DNA from: Phyllobacteriaceae bacterium
GTDB taxonomy: Bacteria > Pseudomonadota > Alphaproteobacteria > Rhizobiales > Rhizobiaceae
Assembly: GCA_016711085.1 (NCBI GenBank)
Contig: JADJTR010000013.1
Coordinates: 1 to 48,971 of the forward strand
DNA: 48,971 bases
Direction of reading: 5' to 3'
The notes beneath the pieces were generated by a model. It was given only the letters and a program-made list of their open reading frames with translations, was not told where the DNA came from and searched no databases. A program made the translations under genes and the position numbers. Below are positions 31,116 to 42,083 of the stretch, piece by piece; the first letter of the stretch is position 1, and every line of letters begins with the position of its first letter.

Positions 31116-32298
31116 CAGAAATCGATCGCTCCGTAAAAGACCGCGAAGAACCCGTCGATCACGATCACCAGGAATATCGACTTCACAACCGTGGCGGTGA
31201 CATGGCGGCCGAGCGACTCGGCGCTGCCCTCCACCAACAGCCCCTCCATCGAACCGATGATGGCGATGATCATGGCCATGAACGGCGCCTTGAACATGCC
31301 GGACGAAATCGTCGTCATGTCGATCCAGTCGTGCATGCGCTGGATGAACACCGAAGGCGGAATGTCGGCATACCACCACGCCATCACGATCCCGCCGCCG
31401 AGCGCCGCCGCGTCCGCTGCAACCGTCAGCAACGGCAGCGCCACCAGCATGCCGATCAGGCGCGGGAACACCAGAACGCCGATGGGATTGAGGCCCATGA
31501 CGGTGAGCGCGTCGATCTCCTCGCGCATCTTCATCGAGCCGATCTCGGCGGTGTAGGCGCTGCCGGAGCGGCCCGCCACCATGATCGCCACCAGCAGCAC
31601 GCCGATCTCGCGCAGCACCAGCACGGAAACCAGATCGACGGTGAACATTTCCGCGGCGAAGTTCTTGAGCTGCTGGGCCGATTGCTGCGTGATGATCGCG
31701 CCGACGATGGCCGACATCAGCATGACGATCGGCAGCGCGCCGACTCCATGCGCTCGATCTGCGTGATGATCGCGGCCGGAGACACTGCCCTCTGCCGACC
31801 AGTCTTCATCTGCGCACCGCGAATGGCCGCGCCAAGGATGTGCATGGCGATGAAGAACTGGTCGCGAGTCCGGTAGGTGAGCCGCCCCAGGCCGGCGACT
31901 ATGCGAACGAGCGGGGACCGGCGCTCGGCGTGCGCCGCCGCCTCGCCTTTCTCCGCCATCGCCGCGACCGCGCCGAGGAGGGTTCGCGTGCTGTCCGAAC
32001 CGCCCGCCAGCGTGACGCGCGCGCCGGCGATCCGGGCATGGACGGCGAGGCGCTGGACGATCCAGGCCCCCGCGGTATCCATTGCCGAAATATCGGCGAG
32101 ATCGAACGCGACGCTTGCGACGCCGGCCTCCGATTCAAGCGCGCGCATCGTCGCGTCGACCCGGCCGATCGTGCGCGTGGTCCATTCTCCCGACAGCGCG
32201 ATGGCGAGCGCGCCGCCGTCGCGGCGCGTCAGCACCGCCGGTTGGCTTGTGACGGCCGGCTGGACTGGGCTTGCTTCCGGATTGGCTTCGTTCAACAT
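31115..32298 (-). CDS. mlaE: STAS-MlaE fusion permease, frameshifted
   Basis: The N-terminal third is a STAS domain (ALAIALSGEWTTRTIGRVDATM ... VAFDLADISAMDTAGAWIVQRL), the role of the separate MlaB protein in E. coli. The rest is the MlaE permease with FAAEMFTVDLVSVLVLREIGVLL, GRSGSAYTAEIGSMKMREEIDAL, LNPIGVLVFPRLIGMLVALPLL and VVIVIDGFFAVFYG. One base is missing near 31746 (IITQIERM then VGALPIVMLMSAIVG). It is the first gene of the operon STAS-mlaE, mlaF, mlaD, lipoprotein, which moves phospholipids across the envelope; direction of transport cannot be read from sequence. About 394 residues. Confidence 0.92.
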
Positions 32299-32364
32299 GC
32301 CGGCGAATCTTAACCGTCAGGCTCGCCGCTGTCACTTGGCGCGCCCGCTTTCGTTGGCAAGGCC

Positions 32365-33344
32365 ATGACCCGCAGCTTGACGCTCGCCCGAGAGAGTTTT
32401 CCCATCGCCGGCGCCTTCACCATTTCGCGCGGCTCGCGCACCGAAGCGGTGGTCGTCCTCGCGACCATCGCCGAAAAAGGAACATCGGGACGAGGCGAAT
32501 GCGTGCCCTACGCCCGCTACGGCGAGACGGTCGGACAGCGTCATGGCCGAGATCGAAAAGGCGCGCGCGGCCATCGAAGCCGGGGCCGGCCGCGGTGACA
32601 TCGGCCGCCTGATGCCGCCCGGCGCGGCGCGAAACGCCGTGGATTGCGCGCTCTGGGATCTCGAGGCGAAGCAGTCCGGCGTCTCCGTCGCCGACCGCCT
32701 TGGCCTGACGCTGCGACCGCTGACGACGGCCTACACGATTTCACTGGGAACCGTCGACGACATGGCGGCGCGCACGGCGGCGGCGGCCCATCGTCCGCTG
32801 CTGAAAATCAAGGTCGGCACACCCGACGATGCGCCGCTGATGCTGGCGGTCGCCAATCTCGCGCCGCGAAGCGCGCTGATCCTCGACGCCAACGAGGGCT
32901 GGACCGACGCCAATGTCGACGCAACCTGCGCCTTGCCGCCGAACTCGGCTACCAACTCGTCGAGCAGCCGCTGCCGGCCGGAAAGGACGCCGTTTTGACG
33001 GAGATCGCCCACCCGATTCCCGTCTGCGCCGACGAAAGTCTGCATGTGATCGACGATCTCGATCACCTCAAGGGCCGTTACGACGCCGTCAACATAAAGC
33101 TCGACAAGACCGGCGGCCTGACCGGGGCGATCGCCTTGCGCGATGCGGCGCGGGCCAGGGGTTTCGGCGTCATGGTCGGCTGCATGGTCGGCACGTCGCT
33201 GGCCATGGCGCCGGCGGTTTGCTGGCGCAGGACGCCGACTGGTGCGATCTCGATGGTCCGCTGCTGCTGGCGCGCGACCGCGACCCCGGCCTCGCCTATT
33301 CAGGCTCGCTGGTGCACCCGCCGCGCCCCGCCCTCTGGGGCTGA
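32365..33344 (+). CDS. Dipeptide (L-Ala-D/L-Glu) epimerase, enolase superfamily, frameshifted
   Basis: Enolase-superfamily enzyme probably acting on cell-wall-derived L-Ala-D-Glu. It has the capping-domain start SLTLARESFPIAGAFTISRGSRTEAVVVLATI and GRGECVPYARYGET. In the barrel are LLKIKVG (catalytic KxK), LILDANEGW (metal Asp), LVEQPLP (metal Glu), PVCADESLH, NIKLDKTGGLTGAI (second catalytic Lys) and a closing VGCMVGTSLAMAPA. Shifts occur near 32535, 32930 and 33220. The final frame ends DLDGPLLLARDRDPGLAYSGSLVHPP and stops at 33344. The ATG at 32365 is divergent from the mla-like operon. Its 3' end overlaps the convergent MFS gene by 45 bases. Confidence 0.85.
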
Positions 33345-34537
33345 ACGAGAAGCGAGCATCGCCAGCACGATGCCCGCCGCGCCGGCCAGCGACATGGCGG
33401 CGAAGCTTTCCGCCCCGAACAGGCGATACAGCGGCCCGCCGGCGAGCGTGAACAGCGCCAGGAACAGCCCGTTGGCGAAGGTCATCAGCGCCTGCGCCGC
33501 GCCGATTCGGGCTTCGTCGACGCGCTCCGCCATCAGGCGCTGCGTGGCGGCGAAAGACACCGAAAAGGTGAAGGCGTGGGTGACGGCGAGCGCGAAGAAG
33601 CCAGGCGCGCCGAACCCGGCCTCGCCGATGGCCGGCATGGCGATCCAGCGAAATATCGCCACCGCGCCGCCGAGCATCAGCATCGAGGTCGGCCGCCAAT
33701 GGGCGAACAGCCGCCGCGCCGAAAAGAACAGCGCCACTTCCGAGATCACCGACACCGCCCATAGCCAGCCGATCACGTCCTCGCCGATGCCGAGGAACGC
33801 CAGTAGATCGAGCCGAAGGTGTAGAAATGGGCGTGGCTGGACATAATGACCGCGCCGGCGACGACGAACAGCACGAACCCCTTGTCCTTCAGCATCGACG
33901 CCTCGCCGAGGGCCTGGCCCGGCAGGATCGCCTGCTTGCGCGGACGGCCGAGGCGCGGCGCCGCCAGCGCCAAAACCGTAAACACCGCGAACCCGCCGGC
34001 GAGCAGCGCCGGTACGATCTGCGGACCGGCCGCCGCCACGATATAGCCGCCCGCGACATTGGCCGACAGGAAGGCGACCGACCCCGTGCCGCGCATGAGA
34101 TTGTAGTTGGAACCGAAACGGCGCACGCCGGACAGCGCCAGCGAATCGACCAGCGGCGTCTGCGGCCCCCAAACGAGGGCGAGCAGCAGCGCCAGCGCCA
34201 GCACCGCGCCGTAGCCGGTCGAAAAGAAGAACCCGGCGCTGAGCGCCGCCGATCCGAACGCGACGGCGACCAGAACCGGTACGCGGTCGCGCGCCCGGTC
34301 CGCATAGGCAGAAATCAGCGCCGAGGCCGGCACGCGCAGGAACAACGGCGCGGCGAGCACGAAGGCGATCTGTTCCGGCGAAAACGCCAGATCCTTCAGC
34401 CACAGCGGAAAATAGGCGACGGCAATGGCGTTCGGCGCGAATTGCGCCGAAAACAGCAGGGCCATGCGGAGTTCGAATGCGGCGGGCTTGGCGAAAACAG
34501 GTTCGCCCTCGGCCGCGGCCGGGGAGTCGTTCGACAT
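33300..34537 (-). CDS. MFS transporter, frameshifted
   Basis: About 412 residues with twelve predicted membrane segments. The N-terminal half includes LRMALLFSAQFAPNAIAVAYFPLWLKDLAFSP and SALISAYADRARDRVPVLV, and FLSANVAGGYIVAAAGPQIVPALLAGGFAVF; the C-terminal half has GWLWAVSVISEVALFF, LMLGGAVAIFRWIAMP and GAAQALMTFANGLFLALF. The order is that of MFS proteins close to the phenylpropionate permease (HcaT-like) group; the substrate is not known. One frame change near 33810 separates the halves (SIYW / LAFLGIGEDVIGW). The start ATG at 34537 is 12 bases after the glycosyltransferase stop, so it belongs to that transcription unit. Confidence 0.85.
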
Positions 34538-34549
34538 GCCGCCCCGCTA

Positions 34550-35592
34550 TCACGCGATGGCCGGTTCCGGAAGGCGAAGCGGGGCGGTTTGGCCGAGCGG
34601 CGTGAGGATTTCCTCGAAAATGTCGGCGCAGGCTTCCCAGGTGAAATCGCGCAACGCCGCTTCGGGATCGATTCGACCCATGGCGAGGGCGGCGAGCGCG
34701 GCGGCGCGCAAATCCGCGTCGAGCACGCCGGCCCCGGTCGCGCCGATGACATCGAGCGGTCCCGGCACCGGAAAAGCCGCGACCGGCAAACCGCTGGCGA
34801 TGGCTTCGAGCAACACCAGGCCAAACGTGTCGGTGCGGCTCGGGAACACGAAGGCATCCGCCGCCGCGTAGTGGAAGGCCAGTTCCTCGCCGACCTTGGC
34901 GCCGACAAAACGGGCGTCAGGAAAACGCCGCTCCAGCGCGGCGCGCGCCGGGCCGTCGCCGACGACGAGCTTGCTGCCGGGAAGGTCGAGTTCCAGAAAC
35001 GCTTCGACGTTTTTTTCCACCGCCAGCCTTCCGATGCAGGCGAATACCGGACGCGGCAGGTCGAGATCGGCGTCGGGACGCGGATGGAACAAGGTTCGGT
35101 CGACGCCGCGCGTCCAGACGCGCAGATTGGCGAAGCCCCGGCGGGCGAGGTCGTCGACAATCGATTGCGTCGGCGCCAGGCAATGCGTGGCGGCGCCGTG
35201 AAACCGGCGGAGCCAGGCGTAGGTCAGGCTGAGCGGCACCGGCGCCCGCTCGCGCAGATACTCGGGAAACCGCGTGTGGAAGCTGGTGGTGAAGGCCCAA
35301 CCGCGCTTGAGGCAGGCGCGCCGCGCCATAATGCCGAGCGGACCTTCGGTGGCGATGTGGATGAAGGCCGGCTGCAGCGCCTCAAGGCGCGCCATCACCG
35401 ACTTCGGCGCGTCAGCGCCAGGCGGATCTCCGGATAGGACGGCATCGGGGCGGAGCGATAGTCCTGCGGCGTGATCAGTTCGATTTCGCGGCCGCGATCC
35501 GCCAATTCGCCGATCAGGTTCTGGAACGTGCGCACCACGCCGTTGACCTGCGGCGTCCACGCGTCGGTGACGATGACGAGACGGTTGGTCAT
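34550..35592 (-). CDS. Glycosyltransferase family 4 protein, frameshifted
   Basis: A GT-B glycosyltransferase. The N-terminal domain has LVIVTDAWTPQVNGVVRTFQNL and IELITPQDYRSAP; the C-terminal domain has PVFACIGRLAVEKNVEAFLEL, KLVVGDGPARAALERRFPDARFVG and the E-x7-E element FVFPSRTDTFGLVLLEAIASGLPVAA. One base appears missing near 35408 (LALTR / PKSVMARLEAL). About 347 residues. The ATG at 35592 overlaps the stop of the phosphoesterase gene by four bases; the pairing of such a glycosyltransferase with an LpxH-like enzyme suggests glycolipid metabolism, but the sugar and acceptor are unknown. Confidence 0.88.
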
Positions 35593-36401
35593 GCCGCCTT
35601 CGCCCGCGCCGGCAGGGCCGGGGCAAAAGGTTCGCCTGCGGCCGCCGGCGCCGTCCAGACGATCATTTCCAGCCGGCCGTCCTCGTGCTCGGCGAGCGCG
35701 GTGCAATGCTCCACCCAATCGCCGGTGTTGATGTAGTCGACCCCGCCGATACGCGACATCGCCGGATGGTGGATATGGCCGCAGACGACGCCCTGCGCGC
35801 CTTCGCGTTGCGCTTCCTCGGCGAGCAGCTTTTCAAAGTGCGAGATGAAATTGACCGCCTTCTTGACCTTGATCTTGGCCCAGGCCGAAAACGACCAATA
35901 GGGCAGGCCGAAAAGTCGGCGGCCGCGCGACACGACGCGATTGACCATGATGGCCAGATCGTAGGCGATGTCGCCGAACCAGGCGAGCCAGCGGGCGTTG
36001 CGGATGACGGCGTCGAACTGGTCGCCGTGGATGATCAACAGGCGGCGGCCGTCGGCGTTTTCGTGGACCGCGCGGTCGCAGACCTCGATGCCGCCGAAAT
36101 GCGTGCCCTGGAAATCGCGCAGGAATTCATCGTGATTGCCGGCGACGTAGATGATCTTGGTGCCCTTGCGTGCCATGCGCAACAGCTTCTGCACCACGTC
36201 GTTGTGCGCCTGCGGCCAATGCCACGACCGTTTCAGGCGCCAGCCATCGACGATGTCGCCGACGAGGTAGATTGTTTCGGCCTCGTGCCAGCGCAGGAAA
36301 TCGACCAGCAAGTCGGCCTTGGCGGCGCGTGATCCCAAATGGATGTCGGAGAGAAAGAGTGTCCGGAATTCCCGCATCTGCCGCATGATCGACTTCACCA
36401 T
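35589..36401 (-). CDS. LpxH-like UDP-2,3-diacylglucosamine diphosphatase family metallophosphoesterase
   Basis: A 270-residue calcineurin-like phosphoesterase with all metal-binding motifs in order: FLSDIHLGSR, LVGDIVDGWRL, YVAGNHDEFLR, IHGDQFD and VCGHIHHPAM. LpxH itself cleaves UDP-diacylglucosamine in lipid A synthesis; this subfamily is longer and commonly paired with a glycosyltransferase, so the true substrate may be another pyrophosphate-linked lipid. It is uninterrupted in this sequence, in contrast to its neighbours. The start may be the ATG at 36401 or the second one (MRQMREF). Confidence 0.88.
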   Translation of the reverse strand: MVKSIMRQMREFRTLFLSDIHLGSRAAKADLLVDFLRWHEAETIYLVGDIVDGWRLKRSWHWPQAHNDVVQKLLRMARKGTKIIYVAGNHDEFLRDFQGTHFGGIEVCDRAVHENADGRRLLIIHGDQFDAVIRNARWLAWFGDIAYDLAIMVNRVVSRGRRLFGLPYWSFSAWAKIKVKKAVNFISHFEKLLAEEAQREGAQGVVCGHIHHPAMSRIGGVDYINTGDWVEHCTALAEHEDGRLEMIVWTAPAAAGEPFAPALPARAKAA

Positions 36402-36489
36402 CGCCGCCTGACGGGCCTTGCTTTATCTGGCCCGGATGAACATGACTCGCGTGACAGGCATGTGACGGGGCGCGGACAGGAGACCGGCG

Positions 36490-37304
36490 ATGGATTTGGG
36501 ATTGAAGGGAAAAAAGGCGATCGTGTGCGCCTCGAGCCGCGGACTGGGACGCGGCTGCGCGCTGGCGCTCGCCGAAGCCGGCGTCGATCTGGTCGTCAAC
36601 GGACGCGACGCGATGACGCTGCGGCGCACTGCCGAGGACATTGCGGCCCGCTTCGGGGTGAAGGTCACGCCTGTCGCCGCCGACGTGTCGACGAGGAGGG
36701 CCAGGACGTCCTGCTTGCCGCCTGCCCGGACCCGGACATCCTCGTCAACAACAATGGCGGACCGCCGCGCCGGGACTTCGGCGAACTGACGCGTCAAACG
36801 CTCCTCGACGGCGTAAACCCAGAACATGATCGCGCCGATCGAAATGATCCAGAAGGTCATCGCGGCATGGCCGGACGCGGCTTCGGCCGCATCGTCAACA
36901 TCACGTCGCTTTCGGTCTACATGCCGATCGCCGGACTCGATCTTTCCTCAGGCGCGCGCGCCGGCCTGACGGCGTTTCTGGCCGGCGTGGCGCGCAGTCA
37001 TGCCGCACGCGGCGTCACCATCAACCAGATGCTGCCGGGCAAATTCGACACCGACCGGCTGCGATCGGCCTTCATGGGGCCGGGGAAAGACCCGGAAGCG
37101 GCCGCCGCGGCGCTGAAACGCGACATTCCCGCCGGCCGCTTCGGCACGGCGGAGGAGTTCGGCGCGGTTTGCGCCTTCCTGTGTTCAGTCCATGCCGGCT
37201 ACATCACCGGCCAGAATCTCATCCTCGACGGCGGGCTTTATCCATCGGCCTTTGAGATCGGCCTCGCAGGGAACCGGCTTGAATCTCGCCCCCGCCGCGG
37301 GTGA
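36490..37304 (+). CDS. SDR-family oxidoreductase lacking YxxxK, frameshifted
   Basis: Short-chain dehydrogenase/reductase fold with the nucleotide-binding CASSRGLGRGCALALAEAG near the N-terminus, then ILVNNNGGPP, GRIVNITSLSVYMPIAGLDLSSGARAGLTAFLAG, INQMLPGKFDTDRLR and YITGQNLILDGGLYPSAF. At the usual YxxxK position it has S-x3-R (LSSGARAGL), the pattern of a beta-ketoacyl-reductase-like SDR subgroup without canonical catalytic residues. Shifts are needed near 36693, and a compensating pair near 36823 (extra C) and 36872 (missing base) restores VNQNMIAPIEMIQKVIAAM. About 270 residues. The ATG at 36490 is preceded by GGACAGGAGA. Confidence 0.82.
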
Positions 37305-37381
37305 AACTTTCGGTTTGCCGAATCGGACGCAGGCGACGCGTGCTGAGTCGGCAATCAGACTGCGCGAGGAGAGAGACCACG

Positions 37382-39511
37382 ATGGCCGAAGGTCACGGCG
37401 ACGGCGACAATCCGGGCAAGGCTTCCGATCTCGACGAGCAGGCGTTGTTTTCCATCGCTGGCCCCTGCCCGGCAAGCTGGAAATCCGCGCCACAAAGCCG
37501 CTGGGCAACCAGCGCGACCTGGCCCTGGCCTATTCGCCTGGCGTCGCCGCGCCCTGCCTGGCGATCCACGAGGATCCGGGCCTTGCCGCCGAGTATACCG
37601 CCCGCGCCAACCTGGTCGGCGTCGTCTCGAACGGCACGGCCGTGCTCGGCCTCGGGGACATCGGCCCGCTCGCCTCGAAGCCGGTGATGGAGGGCAAGGC
37701 GGTCCTGTTCAAGAAATTCGCCAGCATCGACGTCTTCGACATCGAGATCGACGCGCCGAGCATCGAGGGGATGGTCGGCACCATCGGCGCTGGAGCCGAC
37801 CTTCGGCGGCATCAATCTCGAAGACATCAAGGCGCCGGAATGTTTCGAGGTCGAGGAGCAGCTCAAGGCGCGCATGGGCATCCCGGTCTTCCACGACGAC
37901 CAGCACGGCACGGCGATCATTGTCGCTGCGGCGGTGCTGAACGGGCTGGAGTTTGCCGGCAAGGACATCCGAAAGTCAAGATCGTCGCCTCCGGGGCCGG
38001 CGCTGCCGCGCTCGCCTGCCTCAACCTGCTGGTCTCCATGGCGCCGAAGCCGCTCATCCTGGCGCTCGCCAATCCCAATCCCGAAATCATGCCGGAGCTG
38101 GCGCGCGCCGCGCGCCCGGACGCGATGATCTGCACGGGGCGATCCGATTTCCCCAATCAGGTCAACAACGTGCTGTGCTTTCCTTACATCTTTCGCGGCG
38201 CGCTGGACTGCGGCGCGAGCGCCATCAACGAAGCGATGAAGATGGCGGCGGTGCGCGCCATCGCAGCCCTTGCCCGCGAGGAGCCGTCGGATGTCGCCGC
38301 GCGCGCCTATTCCGGCGAAACGCCGATCTTCGGACCCGACTTCCTCATCCCCTCGCCCTTCGATCCGAGGCTCATCCTGCGCATCGCGCCGGCCGTGGCG
38401 AAAGCGGCCTGCGACAGCGGCGTCGCGACGCGGCCGATCACCGACATCGCGCCTATATCGACGGCCTCAACCGCTTCGTCTTCCGCTCCGGCCTCGTGAT
38501 GAAGCCGGTCTTCTCAGCCGCGGCACGAGCACGCCAACCGCGTCATCTATGCCGACGGCGAGGACGAGCGCGTGCTGCGCGCCGCCCAGGTCGTCATCGA
38601 GGAACAGATCGCAACGCCGATCCTGATCGGCCGCCCGCATGTCGTGGAGGTCAGGCTGAAGCGCTACGGCCTGCGCATCCGGCCGGGCATCGATTTCGAA
38701 TTGGTCAATCCCGAGGACGATCCGCGCTACCGCCACTATGTCGACCTTCTGATCGAGCTTGCCGGTAGGCGCGGCTACACCCAGGAAGCCGCGCGCACGC
38801 TGGTGCGTACCGACACCACGGTGATCGCAGCCCTTGCGCTGAAGCGCGACGACGCCGACGCCATGATCTGCGGGCTGGAAGGCCGTTTCGAGCGCCATCT
38901 GCGCAATGTATCGCTGATCATCGGCCCGCGCCCCGGCGTGCGCGATCTGGACCTGTGCGCCCTGTCGATGCTGATCGACCCGGCGCGGTCCCTTTTCACC
39001 GACACCTATGTCACGGTCGATCCATCGGCCGAGGAAATCGCGGAAATGACCATTCTGGCGGCCGAGGAAATCCGCCGCTTCGGCATCGAGCCGAAGGCGG
39101 CACTCCTGTCCCATTCGAATTTCGGCTCGCGCGACCCGCCGACCGCGCTCAAGATGCGCCAGGCGGCCGCGATCCTGCGCCGCATGGCGCCGGAACTCGA
39201 AAGCGACGGCGAGATGCACGGCGATTCGGCGCTGTCGGAAATCCTGCGCAGCCGCGTTTACCCCCAGGCCCTGCTGAAGGGCGAGGCCAATCTTGCTGGT
39301 CTTTCCCAATCTCGACGCGGCCAACATCGCCATGACGACGGCCAAGACGCTGACCGACGCACTGCATGTCGGCCCGATCCTCCTCCGGCACGGCCAGGCC
39401 GGCGCATATCCTGACGCCGTCGGTTACCTCGCGCGGCATCGTCAACATGACGGCGCTGGCCGTGGTGGAAGCCGATCAGATGGCGCGGTCGCTCCGACCA
39501 AGGGCCGATGA
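37382..39511 (+). CDS. maeB: NADP-dependent malic enzyme MaeB with phosphotransacetylase-like C-terminal domain, frameshifted
   Basis: Converts malate to pyruvate and CO2 with NADP+. The malic domain shows LALAYSPGVAAPCLAI, NGTAVLGLGDIGPLASKPVMEGKAVLFKKF, ECFEVEEQLKARMGIPVFHDDQHGTAII, IVASGAGAAALACLNLL, ILALANPNPEIMPELA and GRSDFPNQVNNVLCFPYIFRGALD. The C-terminal PTA-like domain (no known catalytic role) begins about HANRVIYADGEDERVLRAAQ and runs to LTPSVTSRGIVNMTALAVVEA. Frame changes fall near 37450, 37797, 37970, 38450, 38520, 39290, 39385 and 39485. The end is uncertain: a shift near 39485 gives AVAPTKGR and a stop at 39511, otherwise the frame reads on to 39635. About 710-760 residues, normal for the family. 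Confidence 0.88.
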
Positions 39512-39620
39512 CGCGCGTCGAATGTTCCTGATAAAGCCAAGGATTAACTGGACAGACACTAGTTTAATGTTTTTCGGAGTTCCCGCTGCGTTTCGGCGGG
39601 ATTTGGCGCGGAGTTGGGGG

Positions 39621-40665
39621 ATGAGAACGCGTTGAGCTTGGGCGATCGGGGCGTTAGCCGCCCTGCTGGTCGCATCAGGGCCCGCTGACGCCGCCTCCCG
39701 CGTTTGCCGCAATCTCGAAGCGCGCCTCGTCAACGCCTCCGATGGCGGCGGCGGCCCGCCGGCGGCGCGCAAATGGCGCGATGGCGGCGCGCCAGCGCGC
39801 CGAGATCGCCAAGGCGAAAGCCGCTGCGGCGGCGGATTCTCCGTCGTTTTTCGGCGGCGGCGACCCGGACCCTTCGTGCAAGGCACCATCGCCCGCATGC
39901 AGAAAAATCTCGGCGCTCTCGAACGCACCAGGCCGCCCAGCTTGGCGGCGGCAGCAAGAAAGCCGATCCGCCATTCTCGCCGCGTTGCAGGAAAACGGTT
40001 GCCGTGACGGGGGCCGCGAGCAGATTGTCGAAGTCCGCGCCAAGAACCGCTCCTTCATCGAGCAGATTTTCGGCGGAGAGCGCAAACCGCTCGACGATAG
40101 CGCCAATCGCCGCACGATCGTCACGACGCTCACCGCGCGACGGAAATTCGGTGACGATTTCCCGGTTCGGCACGTATCGCACCATGTGCGTGCGCACTTG
40201 CGACGGCTATTTTTCCCGATGTCGTTCTCGACCCGCAAGGACATGTTCGACCGCGACCAGCAGGCCTGCAGATCAGCCTGCCCCGGCACGGAGATCAAGC
40301 TCTACGCCCATGAAGTGCCGGAACAGGAAACCGAGGACATGGTTTCCGTCAAGGGCGAGCCCTATTCGGCGCTGCCGACGGCATGGAATTTCCAGCAGGT
40401 CGGCTTTGTCCGTCCCGCCGCCTGCGTCTGCGGCGCGCCGAAAAACTACGAAGTGATCGCCGGCGACACAACGGTCAAGGCGACGATGCCGAAGGGCGAC
40501 GACGCGCCGTTGCCGACCATGCGTCCCGATCCGGCGGCGGCCGAGGAAACGGTTGCCGCGCCGGTCGAACGCGACATCGCCAGCGCCGACCGCAAGGTCA
40601 GGGTCGTCGGGCCTGAATTCCTTCCGGACCCAGAAGAAGCAATAGATCTGCGGCTTCCGGCCTGA
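39621..40665 (+). CDS. Secreted DUF2865-domain protein, frameshifted
   Basis: Conserved in Hyphomicrobiales, function unknown. The probable start is the ATG at 39621 after GTTGGGGG, with two small indels restoring a signal peptide (LAALLVASGPADA). The conserved core is split over frames: CRNLEARLVNAS, a charged helical region, RTMCVRTCDGYF (frame change near 40170-40215), FFPMSFSTRKDMFDRDQQACRSACPGTEIKLY, EDMVSVKGEPYSALPTAWNFQ and CVCGAP. The cysteine pattern (CxxxC, CxxxC, CxC) is that of DUF2865. The C-terminus RVVGPEFLPDPEEAIDLRLPA ends at 40665 and overlaps the convergent gltX 3' end by 68 bases. Confidence 0.75.
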
Positions 40666-41970
40666 AACCTGTCCCGTCAGGGCCATCCTGATCGGCAGGA
40701 ACAGCGCCTTGCCCTTGCGCCCGGTCGCCGCCTTCACGCGGCTCCGATCCAGGCCGCGTATGTTCCCTCGCCCCACGGCGCCGGCGGCCAAGTGATCGAA
40801 GGCCGTCCGCACGAAATCGGCGTCTTCGTCGGAAAGTCCGGGACGCGGATCGGGCCCTGCACGAGGATCCGCCGCCAGACGGCCGCGTCAGCGACATGGT
40901 CCAATTGCCGCGCACCGCTCGCCAGAACGCCGCCGCGCCATCGGGATCGACGCCGAGCGCTGCAAGCCTGTCGGCGACCGCTTCATAGGCCAACCCCATG
41001 CACGACATGGGCGGGACAGGCGGGCCAGGTCGTCGGCGTCGAACCGGGCCGCCGATTTCGACGTTTCGTCGAGGTCGAAATGACCGGCGAGTTCCGCAAG
41101 CGACGCCGGCGCGACGACATTTTCCGACGTGCCGATCAGCACGGCGAAGGCGGCGACCGCGAGCGGCTCGTAACCGGCCTCGCGCAGCGAATGGATCGAC
41201 ATCGAACCCGTGCGTTTCGACAGCCCCTCGCCCGACGCATCGGTCAGGAGGTTATGGTGGGCGAAGGCCGGCGGCCCGGCCCCGAGCGCCCGGAAAATCG
41301 CCATCTGCACGCCGGTGTTGGTGATGTGGTCGCCGCCCCGGATGATGTGGGTGACGGCAAGATCGATGTCGTCGACGACCGACGTGAACGTGTAGAGATA
41401 GCCGCCATCCTCGCGGATCAGCACCGGATCGGACAGCGAAGCCAGATCGACCGTTTCTTCGCCCCGCGCCAGATCGTTCCAATGGATCGCCGTGCGTTCC
41501 GGCTTGAACGGATCGTCGCCGGAATTGGGCAGGCGAAAGCGCCAGTGCGGCTTGCGGCCCTCCGTTTCCAGGCGCGCGCGATCGGCCGCCGTCAGCTTCA
41601 GCGCCTCGCGCCCATAGATTGGCGGCAGACGCCGGCCAAGCAGGATCTTGCGTTTCAGCTCCAGCTCTTCGGCCGTTTCGTAACAGGGATAGAGCCAGCC
41701 CGCCGCCTTCAGCCGCTCCGCCGCTTCCGCGTATTTGTCCAACCGGTCGGACTGGCGCACGACGAGGTCGGGGACGATGCCGAGCCAGGCGACGTCGCGG
41801 GCGATGCCCTCGGCGTATTCGGCTTTCGAGCGCGCCGTGTCGGTGTCGTCGTAGCGCAGGATGAAGCGGCCGCCATGCTTGAGCTTGAACAGCCAGTTCA
41901 TCAGCGCCGTGCGGGCGTTGCCGATATGGATGTAGCCGGTCGGCGACGGGGGAAGTACGGTGACGGTCAT
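40598..41970 (-). CDS. gltX: Glutamate-tRNA ligase, frameshifted in the C-terminal domain
   Basis: Charges tRNA with glutamate. The protein starts MTVTVLPPSPTGYIHIGNARTALMNWLF (HIGH-type motif HIGN) at the ATG at 41970, continues with LRYDDTDTARSKAEYAEGI, the THIIRGGDHITNTGVQ segment and GEGLSKRTGSMSI (KMSKS-type). It resembles the shorter second GltX paralogue of alphaproteobacteria. The anticodon-binding C-terminal third is spread over frames: AYEAVADRLAALGVDPDGAAAFWRAV, then VKAATGRKGKALFLPIRMALTG, then EAADLLLLLGPEGIQARRP ending at 40598, with shifts near 41005, 40890 and 40670. About 457 residues after correction. As this enzyme is normally indispensable, the breaks are best explained as sequence errors. 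Confidence 0.92.
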
Positions 41971-42083
41971 GGTCGCGGGGTAGCGCAAGCGTCCGCTTTG
42001 GGCGCATCCCCCGCGCGGGCGATGAACCCATGACCCGCCCGGCCTACACAGGAATGGACCGCACCGGTCACGGGAGAAACGCC

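Noticed and set aside
33827..35437. 536-residue open frame opposite the MFS and glycosyltransferase genes
   Set aside because: It runs across two clear genes on the other strand and has no domain signature.
39581..39601. Hairpin TCCCGC/GCGGGA as maeB terminator
   Set aside because: The stem is only six bases and no T run follows on either strand.
39511..39635. C-terminal extension of MaeB to 39635
   Set aside because: The extra residues (KPRINWTDTSLMFFG...) are not MaeB-like, and a one-base shift near 39485 gives a normal stop at 39511, leaving room for the next gene's leader.
40598..41970. gltX as a pseudogene
   Set aside because: All domains of the enzyme are recoverable with a few one-base corrections, in a stretch where unrelated genes show the same defect.
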